From contig NZ_CP017718.1 in the NCBI RefSeq assembly GCF_001854405.1, positions 1,302,001 through 1,366,000 on the forward strand: DNA of 64,000 nucleotides, read 5' to 3'. A model generated the notes under the pieces. It saw only the letters and a program-made list of their open reading frames with translations. It was not told the origin of the DNA and searched no databases. This DNA is from Hyphomonas sp. Mor2. GTDB lineage: Bacteria; Pseudomonadota; Alphaproteobacteria; Caulobacterales; Hyphomonadaceae. The stretch's first letter is position 1, and every line of letters begins with the position of its first letter. Both the position numbers and the translations under genes were made by a program. Shown here piece after piece: positions 1 to 10,912 of this stretch.

Positions 1-508
1 CACGATCCGGAAAATTGATGTTGATGATCAGATCATCCGGCCAGCCCTTGTCGATAATCGGCTGCAATACGCGCGCGCCCCAGACCATCGGTGTTTCCCA
101 TGGGCAGGAATGCGGGTTCTGGAAGCCTTTGGACTGGCTGAGCGCAATGCTCGGCACACCATGCTGCATGCCAAATAGAGCCGCCGCGATGGTCCCCGAA
201 AAAGTCGTATCTTCGGCGATATTCTGACCCGCATTCACGCCGGAGAGGATGAAGTCGGGCCGGTCGGGCATCAACTCGTCCAGCGCAAGCAATACGCAAT
301 CGCTTGGCGTGCCATTCACAGCGTAACGCTGGGGCCCAAGTTCGCGCACCCTGACAAATTCGGTCAGTGAAATCGCCCTGCCCTTGCCGGACTGCTCCAG
401 TTCTGGCGCGACGATCCAGATATCGTCGGTCAACTGGCGGGCGATATGCTCAAGTACGTCGAGACCCGGCGCGTTGATACCGTCATCATTTGTCAGAAGA
501 ATTCTCAT
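1..508 (-). CDS. surE: 5'/3'-nucleotidase SurE (partial, C-terminus beyond window)
   Basis: Metal-dependent survival-protein phosphatase that removes phosphate from nucleoside 5'/3'-monophosphates. The 169 visible residues begin [15 protein letters not shown], the SurE N-terminus with the Asp-Asp metal ligands. The loop [18 protein letters not shown] follows near residue 85-100, and NGTPSDC lies before it. The rest of the protein (the family is about 250 aa) runs off the left edge of the window. The ATG overlaps the TGA of the upstream small membrane-protein gene in an ATGA, so it is probably translated from the serS message. Family assignment is firm; the truncation is only the window boundary. 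Confidence 0.96.
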   Translation of the reverse strand, partial: MRILLTNDDGINAPGLDVLEHIARQLTDDIWIVAPELEQSGKGRAISLTEFVRVRELGPQRYAVNGTPSDCVLLALDELMPDRPDFILSGVNAGQNIAEDTTFSGTIAAALFGMQHGVPSIALSQSKGFQNPHSCPWETPMVWGARVLQPIIDKGWPDDLIININFPDR

Positions 509-885
509 TCTGAGGTCTCCAGGAAAGAAATTGCCAAATACGCGGCGGAGCTCAGCGCCGCCCCATAAACTGTGATCGTCTCAATCGGCGCGACGAAGGT
601 GTAAAGCGGATGGTCAGATAGAAGGAAATGCACAATTGCGTGTACGATGGTCAGTCCGGAAACAATCTGGGCAGACAATCGTTTCCAGGGCGACAGAAAC
701 ACCGCCCAGAACACACCGGCAAACAGCGGAATATGCAACAGGACAAACCCGTCGCGGCCCACGTCTTCCGGTAGACCGCTCAACACGGGAAGCAATCGCC
801 ACTCTGCATGGGTCATCGCGTCCATTTCATGAACCGCAAACAGCGCGAGTGTGATCACCAGGCTCAGATTGAGCCAGAGTTTCAC
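505..885 (-). CDS. small integral membrane protein (DUF6713-like)
   Basis: 126 residues with about four hydrophobic segments: roughly residues 2-20, 48-65, 70-88 and 98-120. Residues 17-28 read [12 protein letters not shown], a His-Glu-x-Asp-Ala pattern I associate with the DUF6713 family of small membrane proteins. That link comes from memory and is tentative. The GTG start overlaps the serS stop (GTGA) and its own stop overlaps the surE start (ATGA), so serS, this gene and surE are translationally coupled. No function can be assigned. The tight coupling argues it is a real gene rather than a chance reading frame. Confidence 0.8.
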   Translation of the reverse strand: MKLWLNLSLVITLALFAVHEMDAMTHAEWRLLPVLSGLPEDVGRDGFVLLHIPLFAGVFWAVFLSPWKRLSAQIVSGLTIVHAIVHFLLSDHPLYTFVAPIETITVYGAALSSAAYLAISFLETSE

Positions 886-2207
886 GAGATCACCTCAAGA
901 CCGCCCATATAGGGGCGCAGCGCCTCCGGAACGGTGATCGAGCCGTCCTCGTTCTGATAATTCTCCAGCACCGCCACCAGGGTCCGTCCAACTGCCAGGC
1001 CCGAGCCGTTCAGCGTATGCACGAATTCCGGCTTTGGCTTAGGATTGTCGTCGCTCGGCACAGGCCGCCAGCGCGCGCGCATACGGCGCGCCTGGAAGTC
1101 CCCGCAATAGGAGCAAGAGCTGATCTCTCGATAGGTATTCTGGCTCGGCAGCCAGACTTCGAGATCGTAGGTCTTACGTGCGCCAAAACCCATATCCCCA
1201 GAGCAGAGCAGCATGCGGCGGTAAGGCAGGTCCAGCGCCTCGAGAATGCCTTCGGCGCATTTTGTCATCCGCTCCAGTTCGGCAAGGCCTTCTTCCTCGT
1301 CGCGGACGATGGAGACCATTTCGACCTTGTTGAACTGGTGCAGCCGGATCATGCCCTTGGTATCGCGACCAGCGCTGCCGGCTTCGGAACGGAAACAAGG
1401 CGTATGGCCCGTTATACGGATCGGGAGTTGGTCTGTGGACAGGATTTGCTCGCGAACCAGGTTGGTAAGCGAAATTTCTGATGTCGCGATCAACCAATGA
1501 CCATCCGTCGTTTCGAAGGAATCCTCTCCGAACTTGGGCAGCTGTCCTGTACCGATAAGAGCTTCGGGTCGCACCAGAAGCGGCGGATTGACCTCCTCAT
1601 AGCCATTCTCAAGCGTTTGCTTGTCCAGCATGAACGTCGCCAGGGCCCGTTCCAGGCGCGCCAACTGACCGCGCAGGGCGACAAAGCGCGCGCCACTCAT
1701 CGCAGCGGCGGCTTCAAAATCCATCAGCGGCTGACCGATCGCATTCTTCAGGCCAGCGCCAAGATCTGCATGATCCAGCACCGCGTTGCGGCCACCTTGC
1801 CGCGCATTCGGGTCGCCCCATTGATGCTGTTCGACATTACCGGCTTCGTCTTCGCCTTCCGGGACATCCGGCATCGGAATGTTCGGCGTCCCGTAGAGCA
1901 GCTTGTCGAGTTCGGCGCGGGCGGCCGCTTCCTGTTCGCCCGCCGCCTCGATCACATCCTTTGCCTCTGCCACCTCCGTGCGGAGCTGTTCGAAGAGGGC
2001 CTCATCACCGCTCGCTTTGGCCTTGCCGATCTCTTTGGATTTGGCGTTACGAGCAGCTTCTGCTTCCTGCTTGTCCGAGACGGCTTTACGGACGGCGGCG
2101 TCATGATCCAGCATATGCGAGACGACCTCGCCCAGCCCCTTCTGTTTGCGCTCGAAAGCGGCGCGGAAGGCATCTGGATTGTCGCGAATTGCGCGGATAT
2201 CGAACAT
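882..2207 (-). CDS. serS: serine--tRNA ligase
   Basis: Charges tRNA(Ser), and also tRNA(Sec) where present, with serine in the cytoplasm. At 441 aa it has the usual SerRS length. It begins [15 protein letters not shown] and has the Ala/Glu/Lys-rich antiparallel coiled-coil arm at about residues 30-100 that grips the long variable arm of tRNA(Ser). Class II motif 2 contains [16 protein letters not shown] (about 270-285) and motif 3 is [14 protein letters not shown] (400-413). A GAGGCGAG element precedes the ATG. It lies 70 bp downstream of aspS on the same strand and heads a coupled run into the small membrane protein and surE. Confidence 0.98.
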   Translation of the reverse strand: MFDIRAIRDNPDAFRAAFERKQKGLGEVVSHMLDHDAAVRKAVSDKQEAEAARNAKSKEIGKAKASGDEALFEQLRTEVAEAKDVIEAAGEQEAAARAELDKLLYGTPNIPMPDVPEGEDEAGNVEQHQWGDPNARQGGRNAVLDHADLGAGLKNAIGQPLMDFEAAAAMSGARFVALRGQLARLERALATFMLDKQTLENGYEEVNPPLLVRPEALIGTGQLPKFGEDSFETTDGHWLIATSEISLTNLVREQILSTDQLPIRITGHTPCFRSEAGSAGRDTKGMIRLHQFNKVEMVSIVRDEEEGLAELERMTKCAEGILEALDLPYRRMLLCSGDMGFGARKTYDLEVWLPSQNTYREISSCSYCGDFQARRMRARWRPVPSDDNPKPKPEFVHTLNGSGLAVGRTLVAVLENYQNEDGSITVPEALRPYMGGLEVIS

Positions 2208-2277
2208 TTGCTCGCCTCATCTTGTGTCGGGCTAGCGTTTAGGATGATGCGTCGAGGGCGTCCAGCACCCTCTTCGC

Positions 2278-4113
2278 CTACTTGTCTTTCACTTGCGGCG
2301 CGAGGCGAATGTGAAGCTCTCGCAGCTGCTCGTCCCGCACAGGGCTCGGGGCCTGCATCATCAGATCGCGTGCTTGCTGGTTCATTGGGAACAGCGTGAC
2401 GTCCCGGATATTCTCAGCGTCAGCCAGCAGCATCACCATCCTGTCGACGCCAGGGGCGATCCCGCCATGCGGCGGCGCGCCATAACGGAACGCGTTCAGC
2501 ATGCCGCCAAACTCGGCTTCAACAATTTCCGGGCCGTAGCCAGCCTTTTCAAAGGCCTTCAGCATAATGTCTGGACGATGGTTCCGGATTGCGCCGGAGG
2601 ACAGCTCAATGCCGTTACAGACAATGTCATACTGATAGGCTTTGATATCCAGCAGTTCTTCATCCGTACTGGCCGCTTCGAGGACCTCGAGGCCACCTTG
2701 TGGCATCGAGAACGGGTTGTGACTGAAATCGACCTTCTTGTTGTCTTCATCCCACTCATACATCGGGAAGTCGACGATCCAGCAGAAACGGAACACGCCC
2801 TGCTCAACCAGATCGAGCTCTTCGCCAACCTTGATGCGGGCGGCGCCGGCCAGCTTATAGGCATCTCCAGCCTTGCCGGCAGAGAAGAAGATTCCGTCTC
2901 CATCGCCGAGGCCCGTATGCTCGAGGAAGGCTTTGAGATGGTCTGCGTCAAAATTCTTGAGCACCGGATCCTGCGACGACACAGCGCCATCTTCTCCGGC
3001 GCGCAGACGCGCATAGCCGAGGCCTGGGGCCTGCATTTCCTTCTTCGCCCATTTGTCCATGTCGTCGAAGAACTTGCGTGACTGGGATTCGGTCGCCTTT
3101 GGCGCCGGTATGGCAATCACTTTGCCGCCACCCTTGATAATCTTGGCGAAGATCGAGAAGCCGGTCTTGCTGTCATCCTCGAAGAATTCGGTGACATCGA
3201 CCAGCTCGATCGGGTTCCGCAGGTCCGGCTTGTCGGAGCCATATTTGGCCATGGCTTCGGCGTAAGGAATGCGCGGGAACGGTCCTTCCGGCAGCGTCCG
3301 ACCCTTGCCCTTCCAGTCGGCAAACTCAGCGAACACGCCATGCATGACGGGCTCAATCGCCTGGAAGACGTCTTCCTGGGTGACAAAGCTCATTTCGATG
3401 TCGAGCTGGTAGAATTCACCTGGAGAGCGATCGGCGCGGGCATCCTCATCGCGGAAACAGGCGGCGATCTGGAAGTATCGGTCGAAACCTGAGACCATAA
3501 GCAACTGCTTGAATTGCTGAGGTGCCTGAGGCAGCGCATAAAATTCACCCGGGTGCAGACGCGATGGCACGAGGAAGTCTCGCGCGCCTTCAGGCGATGA
3601 CGCTGTCAAAATGGGCGTCTGATACTCGGTAAAGCCCTGCTCGACCATACGGCGGCGGATCGAGGCAATCACCTCGGCGCGCAAGATCATGTTGGCGTGC
3701 AGCGTCTCGCGGCGTAGATCGAGATAGCGGTGCTTGAGGCGGATATCTTCGGGATAATCTGGCTCTCCAAAGACCGGCAGAGGCAGTTCCGCTGCTTCCG
3801 ACTGGACGCTTGCTTCCTTGACGCGAACTTCAATCTCGCCGGACGCCAGGTTTGGATTAACCAGCTCCGCATCACGAGCCAGCACTTCGCCCTCGATCGT
3901 GATGACACTTTCGGTCCGAAGGCGTTCGACGACGGCAAAAGCCGGGAAGTCCGGGTCGAACACGCATTGAGTCAAACCATAATGGTCCCGCAAGTCGATG
4001 AACATGACCCCACCATGGTCTCGGCGGCGATGCAGCCAGCCGGACAGTTTGACGGTCTGACCGACGTCAGACTTACGAAGTTCACCGCAAGTGTGGCTGC
4101 GATAGGCGTGCAT
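2278..4113 (-). CDS. aspS: aspartate--tRNA(Asp/Asn) ligase, non-discriminating type
   Basis: Class II bacterial AspRS of 611 aa. It has an N-terminal OB-fold anticodon-binding domain (about 1-105), catalytic motif 2 [10 protein letters not shown] (about 220), the bacterial GAD insertion (about 290-430) and motif 3 [14 protein letters not shown] (550-563). The anticodon-domain loop reads RRRDHGG, with His at residue 33. In characterised enzymes His/Gly here marks relaxed AspRSs that charge both tRNA(Asp) and tRNA(Asn), while E. coli AspRS has Leu (RRRDLGS). The window also encodes GatA, GatB and GatC, needed to amidate Asp-tRNA(Asn). Dual specificity is therefore an inference from residue and context. 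GGAGCGCATT precedes the ATG; the HerA-like gene is divergent, 136 bp away. Confidence 0.97.
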   Translation of the reverse strand: MHAYRSHTCGELRKSDVGQTVKLSGWLHRRRDHGGVMFIDLRDHYGLTQCVFDPDFPAFAVVERLRTESVITIEGEVLARDAELVNPNLASGEIEVRVKEASVQSEAAELPLPVFGEPDYPEDIRLKHRYLDLRRETLHANMILRAEVIASIRRRMVEQGFTEYQTPILTASSPEGARDFLVPSRLHPGEFYALPQAPQQFKQLLMVSGFDRYFQIAACFRDEDARADRSPGEFYQLDIEMSFVTQEDVFQAIEPVMHGVFAEFADWKGKGRTLPEGPFPRIPYAEAMAKYGSDKPDLRNPIELVDVTEFFEDDSKTGFSIFAKIIKGGGKVIAIPAPKATESQSRKFFDDMDKWAKKEMQAPGLGYARLRAGEDGAVSSQDPVLKNFDADHLKAFLEHTGLGDGDGIFFSAGKAGDAYKLAGAARIKVGEELDLVEQGVFRFCWIVDFPMYEWDEDNKKVDFSHNPFSMPQGGLEVLEAASTDEELLDIKAYQYDIVCNGIELSSGAIRNHRPDIMLKAFEKAGYGPEIVEAEFGGMLNAFRYGAPPHGGIAPGVDRMVMLLADAENIRDVTLFPMNQQARDLMMQAPSPVRDEQLRELHIRLAPQVKDK

Positions 4114-4249
4114 AATGCGCTCCGTTCGGGAGGAGAAATAAAGGCGGCTTTTGGCTCTTGTAGACCCGGAAAGTCAAGGCCTTGCCGCACGTTGGATGGC
4201 TGACGAGCAGATTAACTTGTTTTTCAGGCCTTCCAGACATGTTTAGCGC

Positions 4250-6034
4250 ATGACGAATCAATCGCCGCAGACTGCGCCAGCCCAAGCCTCTGACGCCACG
4301 GATCGTGACCGCGCCCAAGGCTATGTAATCGAATGTAACGGTACCGAAGCCCGTATCTCGGCGCTCGCCGGCACCGGGGACGATGCTGAGAATTACTGGG
4401 CGGTCGGACAGCTCATCTCGATCCAGGTTGGCGAGAACCGGGTGGTCGGTCTGCTCTATCAAGTTGAGAATGGCGAAGTTGGCTGGGATCAACCCGAAAA
4501 ACGCCGAGTGACGCTGTATGTGGAACTCTCAGGTGAGGTGCGCCAGGATGAACGGCGCGGCGCGGTCTTTTCCGGCGGTATTTCGCAGTACCCGCATGTT
4601 GGCGCCGTCGCACACCGCATTCGCAAGCACGACCTCGTCACGATCTATAAATCCAGCGATCCGTCGGCTGTCACAGTCGGATCGCTCAGTCAGGCCCCAG
4701 ATATTCCCGCGGTGGTTTCAGTCGACGCCTTGTTGTCGCGTCACTTCTCCGTGGTTGGGACGACCGGTACGGGTAAGTCGACGGCGGTGACTTTGATCCT
4801 GCACCTGATTGCCAAGCACAAACTCAATCAGCGTATTCTGATTCTCGACCCGCACAACGAATATACCAGCGCATTCGGATCGAAAGCGAACACGATCACA
4901 GCCGACACGCTCGACCTGCCTTTCTGGCTATTGAACCTGGAAGAATTCCAACAGGTCATCTTCCGCGGTCGCGATGGGTCCGACGAAGAAGTCGACGCGT
5001 TGCGCGAGTTTATTCCGAAAGCGAAAATCGTTTACAAACATGGTCCTAATCAAGGCGTTCGCCGCAAATCCAGCACCAGTTCGGCCTTCACTGCCGATAC
5101 CCCGGTGCCGTATCGCCTGGCGGATCTTCTTAAACTGATTGACGAAGAAATCGGTTCTCTCGATGGCGCCTTGCGTCGCCTCACGTTGCGCCGCCTGAAG
5201 GCCCGCATCGAGGCCGCAATCAATGACCCGCGATTCGCGTTTCTGTTCGGCTCTCATAATGCCACGGACCGGATTGAAGATGTCCTCGGCAATATCTATC
5301 GCGTACCGATTGGCGGGAAGCCGATCACCGTGTTCCAGATGTCCGGTATTCCATCGGAAGTCGTCAATTCTGTCGCCTCGGTCCTCTGCCGGATGGCGTT
5401 TGACATTGCGCTGGCCAGCAATTCGAAAGTCAAAACGCTGGTCGTCTGTGAAGAGGCGCACCGGTACATTCCAGCGGATACCAATACGGGGTTCGCGCCC
5501 ACCCGCGGCGCCATCGCACGGATCGCCAAGGAAGGCCGGAAGTATGGCGTCTCGCTAGCCATCATTACCCAGCGCCCGAACGAGCTTGATCCGACCATCC
5601 TGTCCCAGTGCAATACGATCTTCTCATTGCGGCTCGGTAACGACGCCGACCAGGATGTGATGCGGAAGGCCATTGCCAACGGGTCACGCTCTACCCTGGC
5701 CTTCCTTTCCTCACTCGCAGACCGCGAATGTATCGCCTTCGGGAGCGCGATCTCGACCCCCATGCGGATGCGATTCCGCAACCTGGCGGCAAGCGCTCGG
5801 CCATCCAGTCAGAATGTTTCGGACGATAGTGGCATGGCCGCGGAGGCGCATACCAGCCTGACCGAAATCGTCTCGGCGTTGCGCGGGACCAATGGACATG
5901 GCGAGCACGAAGAATCCGAAGAGTGGATTGTTCGGCACGATGAGACCGAGTTTCCAACCGAACTGAGCGTCCCGGAACAGGTCGCCGAGCCGTCTGTGTC
6001 ACCGCGCTCTCTGCTGCGTCGAAAAACGGGCTAG
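4250..6034 (+). CDS. HerA-like ATP-binding protein (DUF87 helicase family)
   Basis: 594-residue ATPase of the HerA/FtsK superfamily. An N-terminal beta-barrel (HAS-barrel-like, about 20-150) is followed by Walker A GTTGTGKST at 170-178 and Walker B LVVCEEAH near 395-402. A C-terminal motor region includes ITQRPNELDPTILSQCNT, typical of DUF87 proteins. Archaeal HerA works as a hexameric DNA translocase with the NurA nuclease. No NurA is visible nearby, and many bacterial members are uncharacterised. It is divergent from aspS and lies 60 bp upstream of rnd on the same strand. Family is certain; a role in DNA processing is inferred. Confidence 0.9.
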   Translation: MTNQSPQTAPAQASDATDRDRAQGYVIECNGTEARISALAGTGDDAENYWAVGQLISIQVGENRVVGLLYQVENGEVGWDQPEKRRVTLYVELSGEVRQDERRGAVFSGGISQYPHVGAVAHRIRKHDLVTIYKSSDPSAVTVGSLSQAPDIPAVVSVDALLSRHFSVVGTTGTGKSTAVTLILHLIAKHKLNQRILILDPHNEYTSAFGSKANTITADTLDLPFWLLNLEEFQQVIFRGRDGSDEEVDALREFIPKAKIVYKHGPNQGVRRKSSTSSAFTADTPVPYRLADLLKLIDEEIGSLDGALRRLTLRRLKARIEAAINDPRFAFLFGSHNATDRIEDVLGNIYRVPIGGKPITVFQMSGIPSEVVNSVASVLCRMAFDIALASNSKVKTLVVCEEAHRYIPADTNTGFAPTRGAIARIAKEGRKYGVSLAIITQRPNELDPTILSQCNTIFSLRLGNDADQDVMRKAIANGSRSTLAFLSSLADRECIAFGSAISTPMRMRFRNLAASARPSSQNVSDDSGMAAEAHTSLTEIVSALRGTNGHGEHEESEEWIVRHDETEFPTELSVPEQVAEPSVSPRSLLRRKTG

Positions 6035-6094
6035 ACAGCGTAATTTACAGATTCCTACTCGCAAAAGCCTGCGGCTTGCTCTAGGGGCGATGCC

Positions 6095-7261
6095 ATGTCT
6101 GGTGACCCACTTATTCCCATTACTGATCAAGATGCCCTTGCAGACGCGTGCGAACGCCTCGCGAAGGGCAGTTTTCTGTGTGTGGATACGGAGTTTCATC
6201 GCGAAACGACCTATTGGCCTGAACTCTGTCTGATCCAGGCCTCATGCGAAGATTATGAGGTCATGATTGATCCTATGTCGGACGATCTCGACATCGGACC
6301 ATTCCTGGAATTGCTAGCCGATCCCAGCCGCCCGAAAGTCTTTCATGCGGCGCGCCAAGATCTGGAAATCTTCAATCGTCTGATCGGGCATCCCCCTGCC
6401 CCGGTTTTCGATACCCAGATCGCTGCCATGGCACTGGGGATTGGCGATTCTATCTCCTATGACAATCTGATCCAGCGTATCCTCAAGCGCCGCCTGGATA
6501 AATCCAGCCAGTTCACTGACTGGAAACGCCGCCCCCTGACCGAAAAACAGCTGGTTTATGCGCTGGGCGACGTCACCCATTTACGAGATGCCTATCAAAA
6601 GATGATCGCACGTCTCGAAGACATGGGGCGGTTGGCCTGGGTCGAGGCCGAAATGGCAGAGCTGACCGATCCGGCCGTTTATGACACATCACCTGAAAAC
6701 GCCTGGAAACGCCTGAAACTGCGCAAGCCGCAAAAGGACTATGCCGCCATCTTTGCTTCTGTCGCTGCCTGGCGCGAGGAAAAGGCGCAAACCTTGAACA
6801 AACCGAGGCGGCGAATCCTCAAGGATGATGCGATTCAGGAAATTGCCGGCCAGAGACCGCAATCGGAGAAGGCGTTTGATCGGCTACGCGCTGTGCCCAA
6901 AGGCTTTATTCGTTCCAAATATGCCGACGGCTTGATGGACGCCATTCGGGTCGCCATTGATGATCCGGATCGGTATGCCCCGAAGCTTCCGAAGCGCCAG
7001 CAAAATCCGGAAATGCCCGCGGGCGCGCCGGAAATGCTGAAAGTGCTGCTCAAGGCAGTAAGCGAAGAGGCGAATGTTGTTCCGCGCCTGATCGCCAATT
7101 CGGCAGATGTCGAAAAACTGGCGCGCGGCGAAACCGGAAAAGAGATCGCCGCTATGAATGGCTGGCGCTACGACCTTTTCGGGAAGAAGGCGCTCGCCTT
7201 GTTGTCCGGAAAGCTCGCCTTGTCGTTCCAGGATGGAGAAGTTCGCCTGTTCGAGCTCTAG
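6095..7261 (+). CDS. rnd: ribonuclease D
   Basis: 3'-5' exoribonuclease that trims tRNA precursors and other structured RNAs. The 388 residues carry the DEDDy exonuclease motifs: CVDTEFHRET with Asp31/Glu33 (motif I), FHAARQDLEIFN near 83-94 (motif II), and YALGDVTHL near 150-158, supplying the final Asp/Tyr group. An HRDC-type helical domain follows from about residue 210. Length matches the family. The gene follows the HerA-like ATPase on the + strand and is convergent with ppx, the two stops being 1 bp apart. Confidence 0.95.
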   Translation: MSGDPLIPITDQDALADACERLAKGSFLCVDTEFHRETTYWPELCLIQASCEDYEVMIDPMSDDLDIGPFLELLADPSRPKVFHAARQDLEIFNRLIGHPPAPVFDTQIAAMALGIGDSISYDNLIQRILKRRLDKSSQFTDWKRRPLTEKQLVYALGDVTHLRDAYQKMIARLEDMGRLAWVEAEMAELTDPAVYDTSPENAWKRLKLRKPQKDYAAIFASVAAWREEKAQTLNKPRRRILKDDAIQEIAGQRPQSEKAFDRLRAVPKGFIRSKYADGLMDAIRVAIDDPDRYAPKLPKRQQNPEMPAGAPEMLKVLLKAVSEEANVVPRLIANSADVEKLARGETGKEIAAMNGWRYDLFGKKALALLSGKLALSFQDGEVRLFEL

Positions 7262-7262
7262 C

Positions 7263-8720
7263 CTACTCTACAATCAAACGCGGATGCAGCTTCAACAGGC
7301 CTGACAACTGCCCGAGACGGCGTTCCACTGTGTCTGAGATCAGATCGCTATAGTCCCGGTCCACATGCATACAGAGGGCGCCATCAGCCACGCTCAGACG
7401 CGCTGTCGCGAGGATCGGTCCAGATCGTCCGGAATAAACCGCGGCCAGACGCATGGCACAGCCCAGAATCTTTGCGCGCCGCTTCATCGATAGTTTCAGC
7501 ATCCCGGCATATGCCGGTTCCTCAATATATTTGAACGTGTAGCGCGAGGCCGCTGCATAGGCAGCAAACAGGCGCTGAGGATGAGAAAGAGCCGGCACCG
7601 GCGCTCTGAGCACTTGCTCGTAAACAAGGTTCGCCCGATGATCAGGATGCATGCGCGCGCCTGCATCAGCCATCAGGCAAATGGCGCGAAGGACCGGTTC
7701 AGATTGTTTGAAATGCGAAGAGATCGGGAAAATGAAGCTAAACAATTCCTGACCGAACAAAACGGCTTCTTGCGACGATCTGAGAAACAGCGGCACTGCA
7801 TCAAGCAAACCGCTTGCGCCATCTGACTTCAAGCCTTGGGCAGCGACGCCATCTCGCAACCCGAAAGAGGAGATGACCACGTCTTCGCTGTCCGTTTGAT
7901 CCATCAATGTCTCGAGCAGGATCGCGGCGTGCAGCAAGGTGTCGAAGCGGCGCTTCGACACACCTTGCAACTGTTCTCGTGTCAGTTTGTCCGACTTGGC
8001 GAGATCCGCCGCCTCGATGACGTTTCGGACATCGCTTCGCGACATTTTATAGCCGTGCGCCACTCGCAATGGGTAGTTTCGCAGCATCATATGGACGGCG
8101 GCCACATTACGCCACGCGCCGCCCACCGCGTACAGTTTTCCACCCTGTTTCTCGGCCGTAAGCTTGGTGCCGGAAAGAATCTTTCGGATCGCCTTGGCGC
8201 GTTTTTCGGGCGTCAGGTCTACATCTTTACTGCGGGCCAGAGGTCCCAGGAGAAACGTCTCGCCTTTCGAATCGTCGTCCAGAGGCAGCAATTCCATGCT
8301 GGTACCGCCGAGATCCGCGACCAGACCGGATGGGTTGAAGAAACCGACGCTGACGCCCAAGGCGGACAAGCGCCCCTCATCGGCGCCCGTCAGTACCTGA
8401 ATCGGGACCCCAAGAATGCGCTCAGCATCTTCCTTGAATTCTTCGCCATCAATTGCTTCTCGGACCGCGGCCGTCGCCACAGCGCGCACATTCTTGATCT
8501 TCAGGCTGTTGGTGATCGCCCGAAAGCGGTGGAACGTCTGCAGCGCCAATTCCTTGCCGGAAGGCGATAGGCGGCCCGTCTCTGCCAGGTCGCGACCAAG
8601 CCCGGCCATGGCTTTTTCATTGAAGTACGGAATCAGTGCCCCGCCCGCCTGCTCATAAATCACCATTCGACACGAGTTCGACCCGATATCGATGACGGCG
8701 ATCTTCTGGGCCGGCTTCAT
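7263..8720 (-). CDS. ppx: exopolyphosphatase, Ppx/GppA family
   Basis: Releases phosphate from polyphosphate, or (p)ppGpp phosphatase activity if GppA-like. The 485-residue ASKHA-fold protein starts near [17 protein letters not shown] (phosphate-1 loop). It continues with VATAAVREA (about 83-91) and [12 protein letters not shown] (about 138-149, phosphate-2 loop), then a helical HD-like C-terminal half. The ATG overlaps the ppk stop in an ATGA, so kinase and phosphatase are made from one message. Sequence alone does not separate Ppx from GppA; the ppk partner favours Ppx. Confidence 0.93.
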   Translation of the reverse strand: MKPAQKIAVIDIGSNSCRMVIYEQAGGALIPYFNEKAMAGLGRDLAETGRLSPSGKELALQTFHRFRAITNSLKIKNVRAVATAAVREAIDGEEFKEDAERILGVPIQVLTGADEGRLSALGVSVGFFNPSGLVADLGGTSMELLPLDDDSKGETFLLGPLARSKDVDLTPEKRAKAIRKILSGTKLTAEKQGGKLYAVGGAWRNVAAVHMMLRNYPLRVAHGYKMSRSDVRNVIEAADLAKSDKLTREQLQGVSKRRFDTLLHAAILLETLMDQTDSEDVVISSFGLRDGVAAQGLKSDGASGLLDAVPLFLRSSQEAVLFGQELFSFIFPISSHFKQSEPVLRAICLMADAGARMHPDHRANLVYEQVLRAPVPALSHPQRLFAAYAAASRYTFKYIEEPAYAGMLKLSMKRRAKILGCAMRLAAVYSGRSGPILATARLSVADGALCMHVDRDYSDLISDTVERRLGQLSGLLKLHPRLIVE

Positions 8721-10888
8721 TTAGACTTTCGCTCTCGTTTGCGCGGAGCGAGCCGAGGCGGCTCGCTGACCACCAGCGCCGACCCTCGTCCCGACAGGCT
8801 GGGATTGTCCATGAAATAATTGTGCGCGCTAAAGCCGCCCTCCGGATCACTGACGATCCGCGTATAATTCCCATCCGCTCCCATTTCCCAGCTCTGCTCG
8901 TCATCGTTTAGATTCGCAACCATAATCTGGTTGAGCACCTGTCGGTGGACCGTCGGGACTTCGATCGGCACCAGCGCTTCTACCCGCCGCTTCAGGTTCC
9001 GGTCCATCCAGTCCGCGGACGACATGTAGACCTTAGCCTTTTCTGATGGCAGCGATTCACCATTGCCAAAGCAGACGATTCTCGAATGCTCCAGAAAGCG
9101 ACCCACTAGGCTTTTCACCTGGATCGTTTCTGAGAGGCCTGGAACGCCTGGGCGCAGGCAGCAAATCCCGCGGACGACCAGGCGAATGGGCACGCCAGCC
9201 TGGCTCGCCTTGTACAATGCGTCGATGACGTCCTGATCGACCACGGAGTTCATTTTCGCCCAAATCCCGGACGGTTTTCCGGCCTTGGCGGCGCGCGCCT
9301 CTGCATTGATCTTGTCAATCAGGAAGGACTCCATCGCAAAAGGCGACATGACGAGCTTCTCTAGTTCAGGGCCGGCTTCCGGTGGGTCCTTATAGGCGGT
9401 AATATAGTTGAACAGACGCCCGGCATCGCGCCCCATTATGGGATCGGCCGTGAACAGCGCCAGGTCTGTATAGATCTTGGCCGTGACAGGATGATAATTG
9501 CCGGTGCCGAAATGCGTATAGGTCTGCAAATTGGCGCCTTCTCGGCGAAGAATAAGCGAGACCTTCGCATGCGTTTTATAGTCGATGAAGCCATATACGA
9601 CCTGGACTCCTGCGCGTTCCAGATCGCGAGCAAGTCGGAGATTGGTCTCTTCGTCAAAACGCGCCTTGATTTCAACCAGCGCGGTTACGTTCTTGCCCTC
9701 TTCCGCCGCCTCGATCAGCGCGGATACGATGGGTGAATTCAGCGTTGTCCGATACAGCGTTTGCTTGATGGCGACGACATTTGGATCGCGCGCGGCTTGC
9801 CGAATGAACTGCACCACCACATCAAACGATTCATACGGGTGATGGACCAGGATATCTTTCGCTCGGATCGCTTCAAAGCAATCACCACCCATCTCGCGAA
9901 TGCGCTCTGGAAAGCGTGCCTCAAAGGGCTGGAACAGCAGATCCGGGCGGTCATTCACAATCAATCCTGACAGGTCTTTCATGCCGAGAAGGCCGTCCAG
10001 AAGCATGATGTCTCGGGTTTCGGCACCGATCTCGCGCGCTACAAACTCGCGCAGGGATTCCGGTCCATCGGAGTCAATGTGAATGCGCACGATCCGACCC
10101 CGGCGGCGTTGTTTGAGCAGAATCTCAAACTCGGCGATCAGGTCTTCGGCTTCTTCTTCGATCTCGATATCGCTGTCTCGGACGATCCGGAAGACGCAGT
10201 GACCTTTGGCGTCAAAGCCCGGAAACAACATATTCTGAAAATGCGCGATCACGCTTTCAAGACGTACGAAGCGCAAGACGCCTGACTTCTTGTCCGGAAG
10301 TCGTATGAAGCGCGGCGAAAAGGCTGGCATGGGCACAAGGCCGACCATGGGTTCGCCTGCATTGCCTTTGGCAGGGTTCAGTTGGAAGGCGACCGCGAAA
10401 CCTAGATTTGGAATGAATGGGAAGGGATGAGCGGGATCGACCGCTTGCGGGGTCAGGATTGGAAAGATCTGATTTTCAAATCGCTCCTTCAACCAGGTCA
10501 TGTCATTGCGCTTGATCTCGGTCATCGCGAGAACTTCGATCTGATCTTCCTTCAGTTCGGTTCGCAGCGCTTGCCAGCAGGCTTGCTGGTCTCCCATCAG
10601 TGTCTCAACGGCGGTCTCTATATCGCGGATCTGTTCAGCCGGGGTTCGCCCTTCCAGACTGCGCTTCTGGATTCCGGCGCGCGCCTGCTCCCGCAAACCC
10701 GCGTAGCGGACCATGAAGAACTCATCCAAATTATTGGAGGAGATTGAGAGGAAACGCAGTCGCTCCAACAGGGGGTGCGAATCATTGCGGGCTTCTTCGA
10801 GGACGCGTTCATTGAACTTGAGCCACGATAGTTCGCGATTGATATATCGTTCAGAGGCCTCTTTTGGCGTCTTCACCCGACTGGTCAT
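8717..10888 (-). CDS. ppk1: polyphosphate kinase 1
   Basis: Reversibly polymerises ATP gamma-phosphate into polyphosphate at the inner membrane. At 723 aa it has the full PPK1 architecture. The N-terminal helical domain begins [18 protein letters not shown]. The head domain follows, then two phospholipase-D-like C-terminal domains. The catalytic-His neighbourhood is [19 protein letters not shown], and the second PLD-like motif region includes [17 protein letters not shown]. It is coupled to ppx (4-bp overlap) and lies 24 bp downstream of hdaA on the same strand. Confidence 0.97.
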   Translation of the reverse strand: MTSRVKTPKEASERYINRELSWLKFNERVLEEARNDSHPLLERLRFLSISSNNLDEFFMVRYAGLREQARAGIQKRSLEGRTPAEQIRDIETAVETLMGDQQACWQALRTELKEDQIEVLAMTEIKRNDMTWLKERFENQIFPILTPQAVDPAHPFPFIPNLGFAVAFQLNPAKGNAGEPMVGLVPMPAFSPRFIRLPDKKSGVLRFVRLESVIAHFQNMLFPGFDAKGHCVFRIVRDSDIEIEEEAEDLIAEFEILLKQRRRGRIVRIHIDSDGPESLREFVAREIGAETRDIMLLDGLLGMKDLSGLIVNDRPDLLFQPFEARFPERIREMGGDCFEAIRAKDILVHHPYESFDVVVQFIRQAARDPNVVAIKQTLYRTTLNSPIVSALIEAAEEGKNVTALVEIKARFDEETNLRLARDLERAGVQVVYGFIDYKTHAKVSLILRREGANLQTYTHFGTGNYHPVTAKIYTDLALFTADPIMGRDAGRLFNYITAYKDPPEAGPELEKLVMSPFAMESFLIDKINAEARAAKAGKPSGIWAKMNSVVDQDVIDALYKASQAGVPIRLVVRGICCLRPGVPGLSETIQVKSLVGRFLEHSRIVCFGNGESLPSEKAKVYMSSADWMDRNLKRRVEALVPIEVPTVHRQVLNQIMVANLNDDEQSWEMGADGNYTRIVSDPEGGFSAHNYFMDNPSLSGRGSALVVSEPPRLAPRKRERKSK

Positions 10889-10912
10889 ATGCCCTCACCC
10901 ACGCTGAAAGAC

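Noticed and set aside
1497-2399. 300-codon open frame antisense to serS and the aspS 3' end
   Set aside because: Overlaps two certain genes; composition typical of a shadow frame.
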